From: Crocosphaera sp.
GTDB lineage: Bacteria; Cyanobacteriota; Cyanobacteriia; Cyanobacteriales; Microcystaceae
Assembly: GCF_030064895.1 (NCBI RefSeq)
Contig: NZ_JASJEB010000010.1
Span: forward strand, 1-64,000
DNA: 64,000 nt
Reading direction: 5' to 3'
The stretch's first letter is position 1, and each line of letters begins with the position of its first letter. Below are positions 1 through 8,346 of this stretch, one piece after another. Both the position numbers and the translations under genes were made by a program. Below the pieces are notes generated by a model. That model searched no databases. It had not been told where the DNA came from and saw only the letters and a list, made by a program, of their open reading frames with translations.

Positions 1-1
1 T

Positions 2-1843
2 ATTAATAGTTATTTCTTGCCTCATTTTTCAACAGCATTTATGACGATAGGGATGACTATATTTTGTCGTTCTATTGTGGGTTTAAAAGTTATAGAAATT
101 CTCAAATTACCCACCATTCCTATCTGGATACTAACCGAGAGTTTAACCTTAACTTTGTTCTGGTTAATTTGGAGTTATTTAAAGCAAAAGACTCAACCAT
201 TAGCTACTATTTATGCAAAAGTATTTGATACCTATGCAATCATTTTATCTGGGTTTATTTTAGCAGCTTTAACTTTACATTCAATCGCTATTTACTGGGG
301 ATATACCACTCCTTCTTTTCTGGTTATAATAACCATACTTCTCTTATTTTTAGGACTTTTATATCGTACTATAAAAAAGCCTAATAATTTTATTTTTTAT
401 ACATTAGGATGGTCATTAGAGTTATTGACAATTAATATTACAACCAAGTTCAGTCAATCTCTATTTTTATTAGCTATTGTCAATATTATTTTAGGAATTT
501 TATTGCAATTAATTGGAAAATGGTGGCAAAGAAGAACAGGAGAAAGACACTTTTTAAGCAGTTTACAAATTCTACCACTTTTATATGGAGGGTTAGGAAC
601 AGCATTAAGATACAATTCATTTAATAGTTTTACAGGATTGACATTTCTTGGTTTTGGTTTAATTATAATTGGGTTTGTTCGCGATAAAAGAAACTTAAAA
701 CCTTTAATATATCTAGGAATTGTTTTTATTTCTTTTTCTGCTTATGAACTATTATTGTATCAAATTACTAATTTTTCTTGGGCAGATAAATACTTAAGTA
801 TGGCAGCATTAGCAACAACAATAATGTATGCTTATCGTCTTGCCGCACCTTGGTTATCTTCTTATTTTGATTTAACACTAAGAGAGTTGAAAATTATTGC
901 TCATTCACACTGGAGTTTAGGTAGTATTTTTTTAGGATTATCTTTATTATATCCTCCAGCATCACAGCAATTAATTGGATTAAGTGTTGGTTTATTTTTA
1001 ACCCAATATGCTATTTTAGGAGGACGTAATTCACTCAACAAAATTAAAGGGGAAATTTGGGTTTACTTAGGATTTATGCAAGCAGGAGTAACTTCTATAT
1101 ATGGGTTTTTCATATTTCCTTCTACTTTCTTATCCAATACAATAGGAGCAATTTTTTCTTTATTCAGTATTGTGGTTTATACTCTTCCTTGGAGACAATG
1201 GGGGTGGTCAAAAAGACCTTGGAATTTATTAGCTTTCACCCTGCCTTTAATCGGAGTAATTAGCGATTTTAATTCTCTTACTTTGCTAGTTGTTTCTATT
1301 AGTTATGCTATTTTGGCTAAACTTTCTAATAAGTCCCGTTTATTTTATCCCAGTTTACTTTTCATTAATATTGCTGCTTATAATTACATAAGTCAATTTA
1401 ACCAACTATCTCCGTTATTATATTCAATTTCATTATGTTTATCTCTATTATTATTCATTGTGATTGAACCTTACTGTCAAGGAGAAGTAAGAAAATCTCT
1501 AAGACATTCTCTCCGTATAATAGCAACAGGAATTTTAGGTACTGTTTCCTTATTGTTTTATCAACAAACAGGTATAATTCCAGGAGTAATAGGGCTAATT
1601 TTTATTGCTCTAGGTTTAGGATTAAAAACCCGTGCTTTTCTATTTACAGGAACAATCACTTTTCTAATTACAGTTTTCTATCAATTAGTTATATTTAGTT
1701 TTACTTACCCTCTCTTAAAATGGATGTTCGGATTCTTATTAGGTTTAATGTTTATTTGGATTGCTGCTAGTTTTGAAAATAGACGAACTCAAATTAATAC
1801 TATCATTAATCATTGGATAGAAGAATTTGACAGATGGGAATAA
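2..1843 (+). CDS. Large polytopic membrane protein, 5' end outside the window
   Basis: The frame is open to the left edge, so the true start probably lies upstream; the first usable internal start is a TTG at 17. About 610 residues are visible and almost the whole length is hydrophobic, with well over ten predicted membrane segments separated by short basic loops (for example KKPNN and WWQRRTGER). It ends in a short charged cytosolic-looking tail. I recognise no catalytic motif. The architecture resembles large cyanobacterial membrane proteins of unknown function (DUF2157-like), but that assignment is only a guess. Base composition is as AT-rich as its neighbours. Confidence 0.6.
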   Translation: MNSYFLPHFSTAFMTIGMTIFCRSIVGLKVIEILKLPTIPIWILTESLTLTLFWLIWSYLKQKTQPLATIYAKVFDTYAIILSGFILAALTLHSIAIYWGYTTPSFLVIITILLLFLGLLYRTIKKPNNFIFYTLGWSLELLTINITTKFSQSLFLLAIVNIILGILLQLIGKWWQRRTGERHFLSSLQILPLLYGGLGTALRYNSFNSFTGLTFLGFGLIIIGFVRDKRNLKPLIYLGIVFISFSAYELLLYQITNFSWADKYLSMAALATTIMYAYRLAAPWLSSYFDLTLRELKIIAHSHWSLGSIFLGLSLLYPPASQQLIGLSVGLFLTQYAILGGRNSLNKIKGEIWVYLGFMQAGVTSIYGFFIFPSTFLSNTIGAIFSLFSIVVYTLPWRQWGWSKRPWNLLAFTLPLIGVISDFNSLTLLVVSISYAILAKLSNKSRLFYPSLLFINIAAYNYISQFNQLSPLLYSISLCLSLLLFIVIEPYCQGEVRKSLRHSLRIIATGILGTVSLLFYQQTGIIPGVIGLIFIALGLGLKTRAFLFTGTITFLITVFYQLVIFSFTYPLLKWMFGFLLGLMFIWIAASFENRRTQINTIINHWIEEFDRWE

Positions 1844-1859
1844 GTTAATAAATTAAAAC

Positions 1860-1890
1860 ATTATAACCTCCCAGGAGGGGAAGTTATAAT
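1860..1890. repeat. Inverted repeat after the membrane protein gene
   Basis: Arms ATTATAAC (1860-1867) and GTTATAAT (1883-1890) enclose a CCTCC/GGAGG core. It lies 17 bases after the stop and could end transcription or stabilise the 3' end. No T-run follows, so a classical terminator is not supported. Confidence 0.4.
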
Positions 1891-1975
1891 ACTGCTAGGA
1901 TAAACTAGAAAATGTATTGACAAGAAATCAGTAATAACGGATAATCAATAATAATTAATTTGAGTTGGTTAGATA

Positions 1976-2872
1976 ATGAATAAAAATTCTTTAAAAGACG
2001 AAATTAATCTACAACCAATACCCTCTTGGTTAAAAAAATCAATCGGAAAAGCAAGTGAAATTTCTACTGTTCAAAAAATTATTAAAAGCCGAAATATTTA
2101 TACTATTTGTGAGGAAGGTCGTTGTCCTAACCGTGGAGAATGTTATAGTAAGAAAACAGCGACATTTCTATTAATGGGTCAAACTTGCACCCGTGCTTGT
2201 GCCTTTTGTCAAGTAGATAAAGGTCATGCACCCATGGATTTAGACCCAAAAGAACCCCAAAAAGTGGCCGAATCTGTTAGTATATTAGGGCTTAGTTACG
2301 TTGTCCTTACCTCTGTCGCACGGGATGATTTAGAAGACGGTGGAGCGCAATGGTTCGTTAAAACCATGCAAGCTATTCGCACTCTTAACTCCCAAACTCA
2401 AATCGAAGTCTTAACCCCGGACTTCTGGGGAGGTAAACAAAGGGAAATAGCTCAAAAACAACGAGTTAGTACAGTTGTTGCAGCTAAACCTGCTTGTTAT
2501 AACCATAATCTGGAAACTGTGCAACGTTTACAAGGTCCAGTGAGAAGAGGAGCAAAATACGAGCGATCACTTGATGTCCTGCGATGGGTCAAAGAAATCG
2601 ATCCAACCATACCCACCAAGTCAGGGTTAATGTTGGGTCATGGAGAAACCGAAGCAGAAATTATCGCAACCCTAAAAGACTTAAGAAATGTTCAATGCGA
2701 TCGCCTTACATTAGGCCAATATATGCGTCCTTCTTTGGAACATCTATCAGTACAAAAATATTGGACTCCTGAAGAATTTGATAAATTAGGAGAAATAGCG
2801 CATTCTCTTGGGTTTTCCCATGTTCGTTCGGGCCCCTTGGTTCGCAGTTCCTACCATGCAGGGGAAGAGTAG
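1976..2872 (+). CDS. lipA: Lipoyl synthase (radical SAM)
   Basis: Inserts two sulfur atoms into protein-bound octanoyl groups to make the lipoyl cofactor of 2-oxoacid dehydrogenases and the glycine cleavage system. The 298 residues match the family length. The auxiliary-cluster cysteines C45, C50 and C56 ([12 protein letters not shown]) and the radical-SAM cysteines C71, C75 and C78 (CTRACAFC) are all visible, and the C-terminal region carries the expected RSSYHAGE. The ATG at 1976 is the only start that leaves the usual N-terminus. Cyanobacteria often have two lipA genes; which one this is cannot be decided here. It is apparently monocistronic. Confidence 0.95.
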   Translation: MNKNSLKDEINLQPIPSWLKKSIGKASEISTVQKIIKSRNIYTICEEGRCPNRGECYSKKTATFLLMGQTCTRACAFCQVDKGHAPMDLDPKEPQKVAESVSILGLSYVVLTSVARDDLEDGGAQWFVKTMQAIRTLNSQTQIEVLTPDFWGGKQREIAQKQRVSTVVAAKPACYNHNLETVQRLQGPVRRGAKYERSLDVLRWVKEIDPTIPTKSGLMLGHGETEAEIIATLKDLRNVQCDRLTLGQYMRPSLEHLSVQKYWTPEEFDKLGEIAHSLGFSHVRSGPLVRSSYHAGEE

Positions 2873-2911
2873 GGAGTATTTTTGTGATAACAATAGTCTT
2901 TAGAGTCTGAC

Positions 2912-2936
2912 TGGGAGATGGGGATACGGGGGGAAA
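2912..2936. repeat. Degenerate G-rich tandem repeat
   Basis: Imperfect GGGGAGAT/GGGGATAC units ending in a run of six G and then AAATT. The same module recurs at 9998-10026, 21233-21267 and 63899-63948. Confidence 0.5.
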
Positions 2937-2982
2937 TTTATAGGTTTGAAGAGTTGATGACAAGATTAACAGACAATGAAAG

Positions 2983-3417
2983 TTAATCATTTACTTCCAT
3001 ATAAGTAATTAATTCATCCAGAGAATAAGGACAATCTTGTGGTAGATTAATATTATATTGTTCTAAAACTGCACGTCTAGCTCTAGTGTAAGGCTTTTTT
3101 AGGTCAATTTTATTAAGGATAGCATTGGTTAATTTATCTTCTAGAGCATCAATAAAAGCATTAATTTCACACTTCCAATGATGTCTAGAATAAATATTAG
3201 AAGTATAATCAAGTTTTAAACGATGGATAATAATTTGTTTAAGAAGACTATTAACCGCATTAATTTGTTCTCTACCCAAATACTCTATTTCCTCTAATAA
3301 ATTTTCCCAGTCCAAACCGTCAAGATCACGATTTTTAATTGCGATCGCTTGTTTCTCTAACCATAAAAAATAGTCAGTTTCATACAATGAGTTACTGACT
3401 GTAAGAGGTTGATTCAT
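2983..3417 (-). CDS. DUF29 family protein
   Basis: 144 residues with the usual DUF29 features: an N-terminal LYETDYFLWLEKQ, then WENLLEEIEYLGR and a helical middle (LLKQIIIHRLKLDY), ending in CPYSLDELI. DUF29 proteins are small helical proteins of unknown function, very numerous in cyanobacteria. A second member lies at 6709-7137. The gene stands alone; the ATG at 3417 gives the canonical N-terminus. No toxin or antitoxin role is shown here. Confidence 0.85.
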   Translation of the reverse strand: MNQPLTVSNSLYETDYFLWLEKQAIAIKNRDLDGLDWENLLEEIEYLGREQINAVNSLLKQIIIHRLKLDYTSNIYSRHHWKCEINAFIDALEDKLTNAILNKIDLKKPYTRARRAVLEQYNINLPQDCPYSLDELITYMEVND

Positions 3418-3853
3418 AATATCATTTCTAATATAGAGAGAATAGTTAACAAAAATCCCTATTTTCCAGTTAAAGGAACTTTATTGTCTAATCTAGCAAC
3501 AATTTCACTATTGATGGTTAACAGTAGAGACATCTTCAGCTTACCTAAATTACTAGGTATTTTAACTTATAACTAACCTCATCCTACCGTTACTTTCTCC
3601 ATAATGATATAAAAAAGTAGTATGTTTTGTCAACCCCCATTCTTCCGTTTTTTATTGAGAAATATTCTCACACTTTCAGGGTAAAATTCGGGTCTTTTGG
3701 TATAAAATGTTACCATTTTGCTCTAAAAATAAATATTTTTAATACAAATATAATACATTTTAATAAATAAGCTTAACTTAATTATCAGACATAATGCTAA
3801 TTATCTCTACATTTGAGGAGTTTCAGATAATTTTTAGCGTATAACTGTAATTT
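3418..3853. other. Intergenic region without a recognised gene
   Basis: About 430 AT-rich bases between the DUF29 gene and the HepT locus. I see no open frame, RNA gene or strong hairpin. Some of it may be decayed sequence from the fragment that begins at 3943. Confidence 0.4.
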
Positions 3854-3943
3854 TTAAAATCTTTCTGGTGTTTTTTGAGATATGCATTCACCGTCTTTAA
3901 AAGATTTAATAATCTCTTGTTCTTGTTGACTAAATTGATTCAT
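3854..3943 (-). pseudogene. Truncated BrnA/CopG-like antitoxin fragment (29 codons)
   Basis: The ATG at 3943 overlaps the hepT stop as ATGA. The frame reads MNQFSQQEQEIIKSFKDGEC and then ISQKTPERF before a TAA. This resembles the N-terminus of cyanobacterial ribbon-helix-helix antitoxins (MNEF..EEQEILESFE...), which normally continue for another 50 or so residues. A second, differently broken copy of the same stretch lies at 4573-4640, so this is probably the remains of a duplicated antitoxin gene. It could still be translated by coupling to hepT. Confidence 0.5.
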
Positions 3944-4272
3944 TTTTCTCCTAAAACCTGTTGAATTTGTTCTTTTAAACTAGGTAAATCATTGGTAATA
4001 ATTCGCCAAATAATATCTAGATTAACTCTAAAATACTCATGAGCAATAATATTCCTAACATCAATTGTTCCCACCCAAGGAATATGAGGATAACTCTGTC
4101 GTGTTTCCTCAGTCATTTTACTTGCTGCTTCTCCAACAATCATTAAATGGTGAATCATCCAAGTTTGAATTAATTCATCCTCTGTAAACCTATCTTGTCC
4201 TTGAATTGCGTACTTTTCTATTTGAGAAATAGCTTCTAACATATCTCTCAATCTTTCCCTATCATCCCTCAT
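3940..4272 (-). CDS. hepT: HepT-like HEPN (DUF86) toxin
   Basis: 110 residues, all helical. The HEPN motif R73-x4-H78-x-Y80 (RNIIAHEY) is intact. HepT proteins are RNases kept in check by a partner MNT nucleotidyltransferase, which modifies the HEPN tyrosine. The gene overlaps the 3' end of mntA by 4 bases (ATGA), which fits the usual translationally coupled mntA-hepT pair. Family membership is clear; toxicity in this strain is inferred. Confidence 0.88.
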   Translation of the reverse strand: MRDDRERLRDMLEAISQIEKYAIQGQDRFTEDELIQTWMIHHLMIVGEAASKMTEETRQSYPHIPWVGTIDVRNIIAHEYFRVNLDIIWRIITNDLPSLKEQIQQVLGEK

Positions 4273-4568
4273 AATTTTATGGCCTCTTCTAACACCTTTT
4301 CGCGAATTCGTTCTTTTAATCCTTCCACGGTAACAATATCAACCTTACGACCTAAAATAGATTCTAAATCTTGCATTAATCCCGAAGGAAACCAAGGACT
4401 AATTTTGCTTAAATCATAATCAATCAAAAAATCAATATCGCTTTTTTCGTCATCTTCTTCCCTTGCAACTGAACCAAAAATACGAAGATTATACGCTCCA
4501 TGTTTTTCGGCAATATTGATAATTTCTTTTCTTTTTTCTAATAGTAGTTGCTTAAGCTTCATTATCAA
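4269..4568 (-). CDS. mntA: MntA-like nucleotidyltransferase antitoxin
   Basis: 99 residues of the minimal nucleotidyltransferase fold. The signature G32-S33-x10-D44-x-D46 (GSVAREEDDEKSDID) is complete, so catalysis is plausible. In the HEPN/MNT system this protein adds nucleotides to the HepT toxin. It sits directly upstream of hepT with a 4-base overlap. An ATG at 4562 is an alternative start two codons in. Confidence 0.88.
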   Translation of the reverse strand: MIMKLKQLLLEKRKEIINIAEKHGAYNLRIFGSVAREEDDEKSDIDFLIDYDLSKISPWFPSGLMQDLESILGRKVDIVTVEGLKERIREKVLEEAIKL

Positions 4569-4572
4569 AAAT

Positions 4573-4640
4573 CCCTTGTATTTTTTGCATACAACTGTAA
4601 TTGTTTTATTCTTTCTGGTGTTTTTTCAGAAATTCATTCA
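4573..4640 (-). pseudogene. Second decayed copy of the antitoxin fragment
   Basis: Read on the minus strand this gives SE-stop-ISEKTPERIKQLQLYAKNT, parallel to ISQKTPERF in the 3854-3943 fragment but continuing further. The nucleotide stretch 'ctttctggtgtttttt.aga' is shared between 3861-3880 and the start of this region. The mntA-hepT pair is therefore bracketed by two degenerate copies of one short gene. Confidence 0.45.
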
Positions 4641-4825
4641 CTGTTTAAACGGTTTTATTACTATTCCATGATATTGTATCTTTAAGAAAAGGAGTAAGTA
4701 GTAATAACCGAATAGCCTCTTAGAGATTATTTATAAAGAAAAAATAAAGTCTAATTTGTTTTGTATTATGAGGTTGGTAGAAGTCTTTTATTGCTTTTTA
4801 GAGTTGACTGGGGATTGTGTAGAGA
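4641..4825. other. AT-rich intergenic region
   Basis: Upstream of the mntA locus and downstream of wecB. I see no recognisable element. Confidence 0.3.
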
Positions 4826-5947
4826 TTAATTATCCCTAATTAAATAACGTTGTACATTTTCTAAAATGCGATCGCTTGCCTTACCATCTCCAAAAGGATT
4901 AACTGCATTAGCCATCTTTTCATAAGCTACTTTATTACTCAATAATTCACTACTATTACTAACAATATTTTGATAATTTGTTCCCACTAATTTAGCCGTC
5001 CCTGCGTCCACAGCTTCAGGACGTTCCGTTGTTTCTCGCAAAACTAAAACAGGTTTACCCAAACTAGGTGCTTCTTCCTGTAAACCACCAGAATCAGTCA
5101 ATAATAGATCACAGCGTTGAATTGCTCCCACTAATTCCCCATAGTCCAAAGGTTCCGTTAAAAATACCCTGGGATGGTTGCCTAATGATTCTTTTATCGG
5201 TTCTCTCACCGTTGGGTTGCGGTGCATGGGCAATAACAGGGCTGTATCAGGAAATTTGTCTAAAATAAGGTGAAACCCTTTTAAGATGTCTTCTAGAGGC
5301 TTTCCCCAGTTCTCTCGTCGATGAACAGTAGCCAATAGCACCCTGTATTGATTCCAATCTAACCCTTCAACATCACAGTTAGGTTGTTTATCAGCAACGG
5401 TTAACAACGCATCTATGACGGTATTTCCGGTTAAATGGACTTCTCCTGTAACACCGGAACGGCCTAGGTTTTCAACGGCCAACCTTGTAGGAGCAAAATG
5501 TAACTGGGCCAGTTGAGAAATAAGACGACGGTTAGCTTCTTCGGGGTAAGGATTATAGATATTATCCGTGCGTAAACCGGCTTCTACATGACCGATGGGA
5601 ATTTGTTGATAAAATGCAGCTAAAGTGGCAGCAAAAGCCGTTGTGGTGTCTCCTTGGACAATAACACAATGGGGTTGTATTCTTTTAAAAATGCCTTCTA
5701 AACCCTGCAAACTGCGATAAGTAATATCTGTTAGGGTTTGTTTCGGTTGCATGATATTTAAGTCTTCATCAGCAGTTATCTCAAACAGTTGCATCACCTG
5801 CTCCACCATTTCTTTATGTTGTCCGGTGAGGATAACATGGGTATCAAATGCTTCTGAATTACGAAATTTTTGGATTACAGGAGCAAGTTTTATGGCTTCG
5901 GGACGGGTTCCAAGGGTGATACAAACTTTATAGGGAGATGAAGTCAT
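4826..5947 (-). CDS. wecB: UDP-N-acetylglucosamine 2-epimerase (non-hydrolysing)
   Basis: Interconverts UDP-GlcNAc and UDP-ManNAc for surface polysaccharide synthesis. The 373 residues match the family length. Visible family blocks are GTRPEAIKLAPV near the N-terminus, HVEAGLRT, YPEEANRR, TVHRREN, and LLTDSGGLQEEAPSLGKPVLVLRETTERPE toward the C-terminus (quoted in parts: TDSGGLQEEAPSLGKP, LRETTERPE). The ATG at 5947 starts the conserved N-terminal strand. The gene stands apart from the sugar genes at 40-50 kb. Confidence 0.95.
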   Translation of the reverse strand: MTSSPYKVCITLGTRPEAIKLAPVIQKFRNSEAFDTHVILTGQHKEMVEQVMQLFEITADEDLNIMQPKQTLTDITYRSLQGLEGIFKRIQPHCVIVQGDTTTAFAATLAAFYQQIPIGHVEAGLRTDNIYNPYPEEANRRLISQLAQLHFAPTRLAVENLGRSGVTGEVHLTGNTVIDALLTVADKQPNCDVEGLDWNQYRVLLATVHRRENWGKPLEDILKGFHLILDKFPDTALLLPMHRNPTVREPIKESLGNHPRVFLTEPLDYGELVGAIQRCDLLLTDSGGLQEEAPSLGKPVLVLRETTERPEAVDAGTAKLVGTNYQNIVSNSSELLSNKVAYEKMANAVNPFGDGKASDRILENVQRYLIRDN

Positions 5948-5984
5948 AAGTAGAACAGTTGAAGACTTGATCTATTGTACAAGA

Positions 5985-6371
5985 TTAGGTGTTAACATTA
6001 TTTGCGATCCAAATTGTTAATTCTGATTCTGTTATTTCACTATTTGCTACTTTTAACATAATTGCTGTTGCATCTTTTGGACTAGCTACTAATGTAAACC
6101 CATTAAGACGAAGAAATAAACCAATGGCTAAAAAAGCTGTTCTTTTGTTACCATCTAAAAAGGCATGATTCTTGGCTATACCTATCCCATAAACAGCAGC
6201 TAATCTAAATATATTTGTCTCATTTTCATAGGCATTAACATTTAAGGGACGGGTCAAAGCAGAATCGAGTAAGCCTTGATCTCTAATACCATTAAGACCT
6301 CCATGAAGTCTTATTGTTTCAGAATGTAGGAAGATTAAAGCCTGTTTATTAATCCAGTATATATCAGCCAT
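5985..6371 (-). CDS. doc: Doc-family (Fic fold) toxin
   Basis: 128 residues. GIRDQGLLDSAL near residues 28-39 and the Fic/Doc active-site motif H69-AFLDGNKRT are intact. Doc kinases phosphorylate EF-Tu to stop translation. It begins directly after the stop codon of the AbrB-type antitoxin with no intergenic base, a typical coupled toxin-antitoxin pair, but with an AbrB/MazE-type rather than a Phd-type partner. Confidence 0.88.
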   Translation of the reverse strand: MADIYWINKQALIFLHSETIRLHGGLNGIRDQGLLDSALTRPLNVNAYENETNIFRLAAVYGIGIAKNHAFLDGNKRTAFLAIGLFLRLNGFTLVASPKDATAIMLKVANSEITESELTIWIANNVNT

Positions 6372-6596
6372 TTATTCTGCTAGTTCCTGGAAAGTTTCAT
6401 TATAGTCATTCATAAATTCTAATCCTAATTTTATCTGTTCTTCAACTTCCTCAGAATTCGAGGTTAATAAATAACCGTTAGCAGTGGGAATAATAGTAAT
6501 TGTATCCCCTTCTTTAAGATTAAGATGGTCTAACATAAATTCTGGTAAGACGGTTGTGTTAGCTTTGTTTCCTCTTGTTACTGTAAGCTTATACAT
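6372..6596 (-). CDS. AbrB/MazE-type antitoxin
   Basis: 74 residues. The N-terminal swapped-hairpin DNA-binding domain is recognisable (KLTVTRGNKANTTVLPEFML, LNLKEGDTITI). The acidic C-terminal tail would wrap the Doc toxin. The partner doc follows with no gap. It probably represses its own promoter in the 6597-6708 region, where a divergent DUF29 gene also begins. Confidence 0.85.
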   Translation of the reverse strand: MYKLTVTRGNKANTTVLPEFMLDHLNLKEGDTITIIPTANGYLLTSNSEEVEEQIKLGLEFMNDYNETFQELAE

Positions 6597-6708
6597 AATT
6601 TACTAATCGTTGATTCTGTCTTAAAGGTTGAATCGGACTGTGAAATGATTTTTCTATTATATTATAGTTAGTGATACAGAAAATAATACTTTCTCTGGGA
6701 GTTACTTT

Positions 6709-7137
6709 ATGAGTTTATATGAAACTGATATCAATGAATGGGTTGAACAACAACTTAAACTAATTAAACAAAAACAGTATGATCAAGTAGACTGGAATAA
6801 TGTTATTGAGGAAATAGAAGACTTGAGTAAACGAGAAAGAGATAAATTTTTATCAGCTATTCGTCTAATTGTTCACCATCTTTTAAAATGGGAATACCAA
6901 CCAGAAAAACGCTCTAATTCTTGGTTGAATACCATTCGCAGAGAAAGAAATAATCTTATTTTTTATCTTGAAGATATTCCTTCCTTAAAAAAATATTGGT
7001 CAGGGAAAGAATTTGAGAGAAATTATCGTCGCGCTAAAGCAGATGCAGTCAACGAAACAGGTTTATCAGAATGGAGTTTTCCTGAAAAATGTCCTTATTC
7101 CGTTGAAAAAATAAAATCAAATTGGTTACCTGATTAA
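6709..7137 (+). CDS. DUF29 family protein
   Basis: 142 residues with the standard DUF29 layout: SLYETDINEWVEQQ, WNNVIEEIEDLSKRERDK, HHLLKWEYQPEKRSNSW, and the closing FPEKCPYSVEKI. A paralogue of the gene at 2983-3417 but clearly diverged. It is divergent from the AbrB/Doc operon across about 110 bases. Function unknown. Confidence 0.85.
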   Translation: MSLYETDINEWVEQQLKLIKQKQYDQVDWNNVIEEIEDLSKRERDKFLSAIRLIVHHLLKWEYQPEKRSNSWLNTIRRERNNLIFYLEDIPSLKKYWSGKEFERNYRRAKADAVNETGLSEWSFPEKCPYSVEKIKSNWLPD

Positions 7138-7175
7138 TCAAAAAAACATATTTATTAAAAACAATAATTTTGTAT

Positions 7176-7508
7176 TTAAAATGCTCCTCTGTTTAATTGA
7201 TTTCCAATCTCGACAATGCGACTAGGGCAAATTTCAGACATTTTATAAGCAACTTCTGTCCCAACTCTGGCCATAGTAGCTTCATCTTTCACCTCTGCCA
7301 TAGTCAAATTCCCTTGATTTAACCATCCTCCCATCTCCTTGGCCATTTCAGCTATCATTGTTTGCTGAAATTGTTCAGGAGACTGACTGGGAAGTCGACA
7401 GATTCTTTGAGCTAATTGATTAATTTGAGGTGAGGTAGGATAGGCATTAACAGACCCAGGAAATAATGCGATCGCTAATGGCATTAACCAGATAAAACGA
7501 CGAAACAT
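7176..7508 (-). CDS. Small secreted protein of unknown function
   Basis: 110 residues. The first 22 form a Sec signal peptide (FRRFIWLMPLAIALFPGS, cleavage near VNA|Y). The mature part is helical with two cysteines (C37, C94), which could form a disulfide in the periplasm. I recognise no family. It stands alone, convergent with the DUF29 gene. Confidence 0.6.
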   Translation of the reverse strand: MFRRFIWLMPLAIALFPGSVNAYPTSPQINQLAQRICRLPSQSPEQFQQTMIAEMAKEMGGWLNQGNLTMAEVKDEATMARVGTEVAYKMSEICPSRIVEIGNQLNRGAF

Positions 7509-7602
7509 AAAAAAACCATTATCTAAGATACTTTACTTAAAATTGTAAAGTAAATATCTCTCATTTGCATTAGTGTGATTACTGATTATTGCTTAAGAAA
7601 AG

Positions 7603-8124
7603 TTAAGACACTGACAAGGATTTTTTCTCTACTAAATCCTCAGATTTTTCCACCCGATCAATAAACAAAATACCGTTAAGATGATCCAATTCATGCTGAA
7701 AAATTCTCGCCACAAAATCCCTTAATTCTTGCTGCTGGAACTTACCATAACGATCCAAATATTCAACTGTAATCATCTTATATCTAGGTACTAAACCCCT
7801 TAGTCCCGGAACACTCAAACACCCTTCCCAATCTTTGACTATTTCATCGCTATGGGAGACGATACGGGGGTTAATCATGATGGTAGGTTCCATCATGGGT
7901 GCATCAGGATAACGGGGGTTGGGATGAGAACAAATGACAAATAAACGGTAAGATTCAGATACTTGCGGTGCAGCAATACCGACACCATTGGCATCCCTAG
8001 CTATGCTTAATAGGTTATCCATGAGTTGCTGTAATTTTTCGTCAGTAATATCCTGCACGAGTTGAGCTTGTTGTCTTAAGATAGGATTACCAACTTGAGC
8101 GATTTCTAAATCAAGGTTTATCAT
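7603..8124 (-). CDS. def: Peptide deformylase
   Basis: Removes the formyl group from the initiator methionine of new proteins. All three motifs are present: G47-V-G-I-A-A-P-Q54, E100-G-C102-L-S, and Q143-H144-E145-L-D-H148. C102, H144 and H148 bind the metal and E145 is catalytic. 173 residues is a normal length. It is divergent from dnaA. Confidence 0.95.
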   Translation of the reverse strand: MINLDLEIAQVGNPILRQQAQLVQDITDEKLQQLMDNLLSIARDANGVGIAAPQVSESYRLFVICSHPNPRYPDAPMMEPTIMINPRIVSHSDEIVKDWEGCLSVPGLRGLVPRYKMITVEYLDRYGKFQQQELRDFVARIFQHELDHLNGILFIDRVEKSEDLVEKKSLSVS

Positions 8125-8293
8125 AGATTTCTATGTATTTTAAAATTTCTATATCTATTATGACTTTTTTCTTTGATAATTGGGTAATCTTCGTGAAACT
8201 GATATAATCTTATTTTTTGAAACCTTCTACATTAAAGGAGAAAATACTTGTGTCCATAACTGTTTTTCAAACCTCTTCCCTTAACCGAAGAGA

Positions 8294-8323
8294 TAATTAT
8301 CCATTGTCCATTATCCATTATTA
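8294..8323. repeat. Short tandem heptanucleotide repeat
   Basis: Units of the type CCATTAT/CCATTGT repeated about four times just upstream of dnaA. This is a cyanobacterial STRR-type repeat and not a set of DnaA boxes. Confidence 0.5.
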
Positions 8324-8346
8324 GATGCCAAGGTCTTATTTTAAGA

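Noticed and set aside
8125-8346. Possible oriC with DnaA boxes beside dnaA
   Set aside because: The TTATCCA-like words belong to a CCATTAT heptamer repeat and do not form a cluster of full DnaA boxes. Single TTATCCACA words near 16205 and 27547 are inside genes and fit chance.
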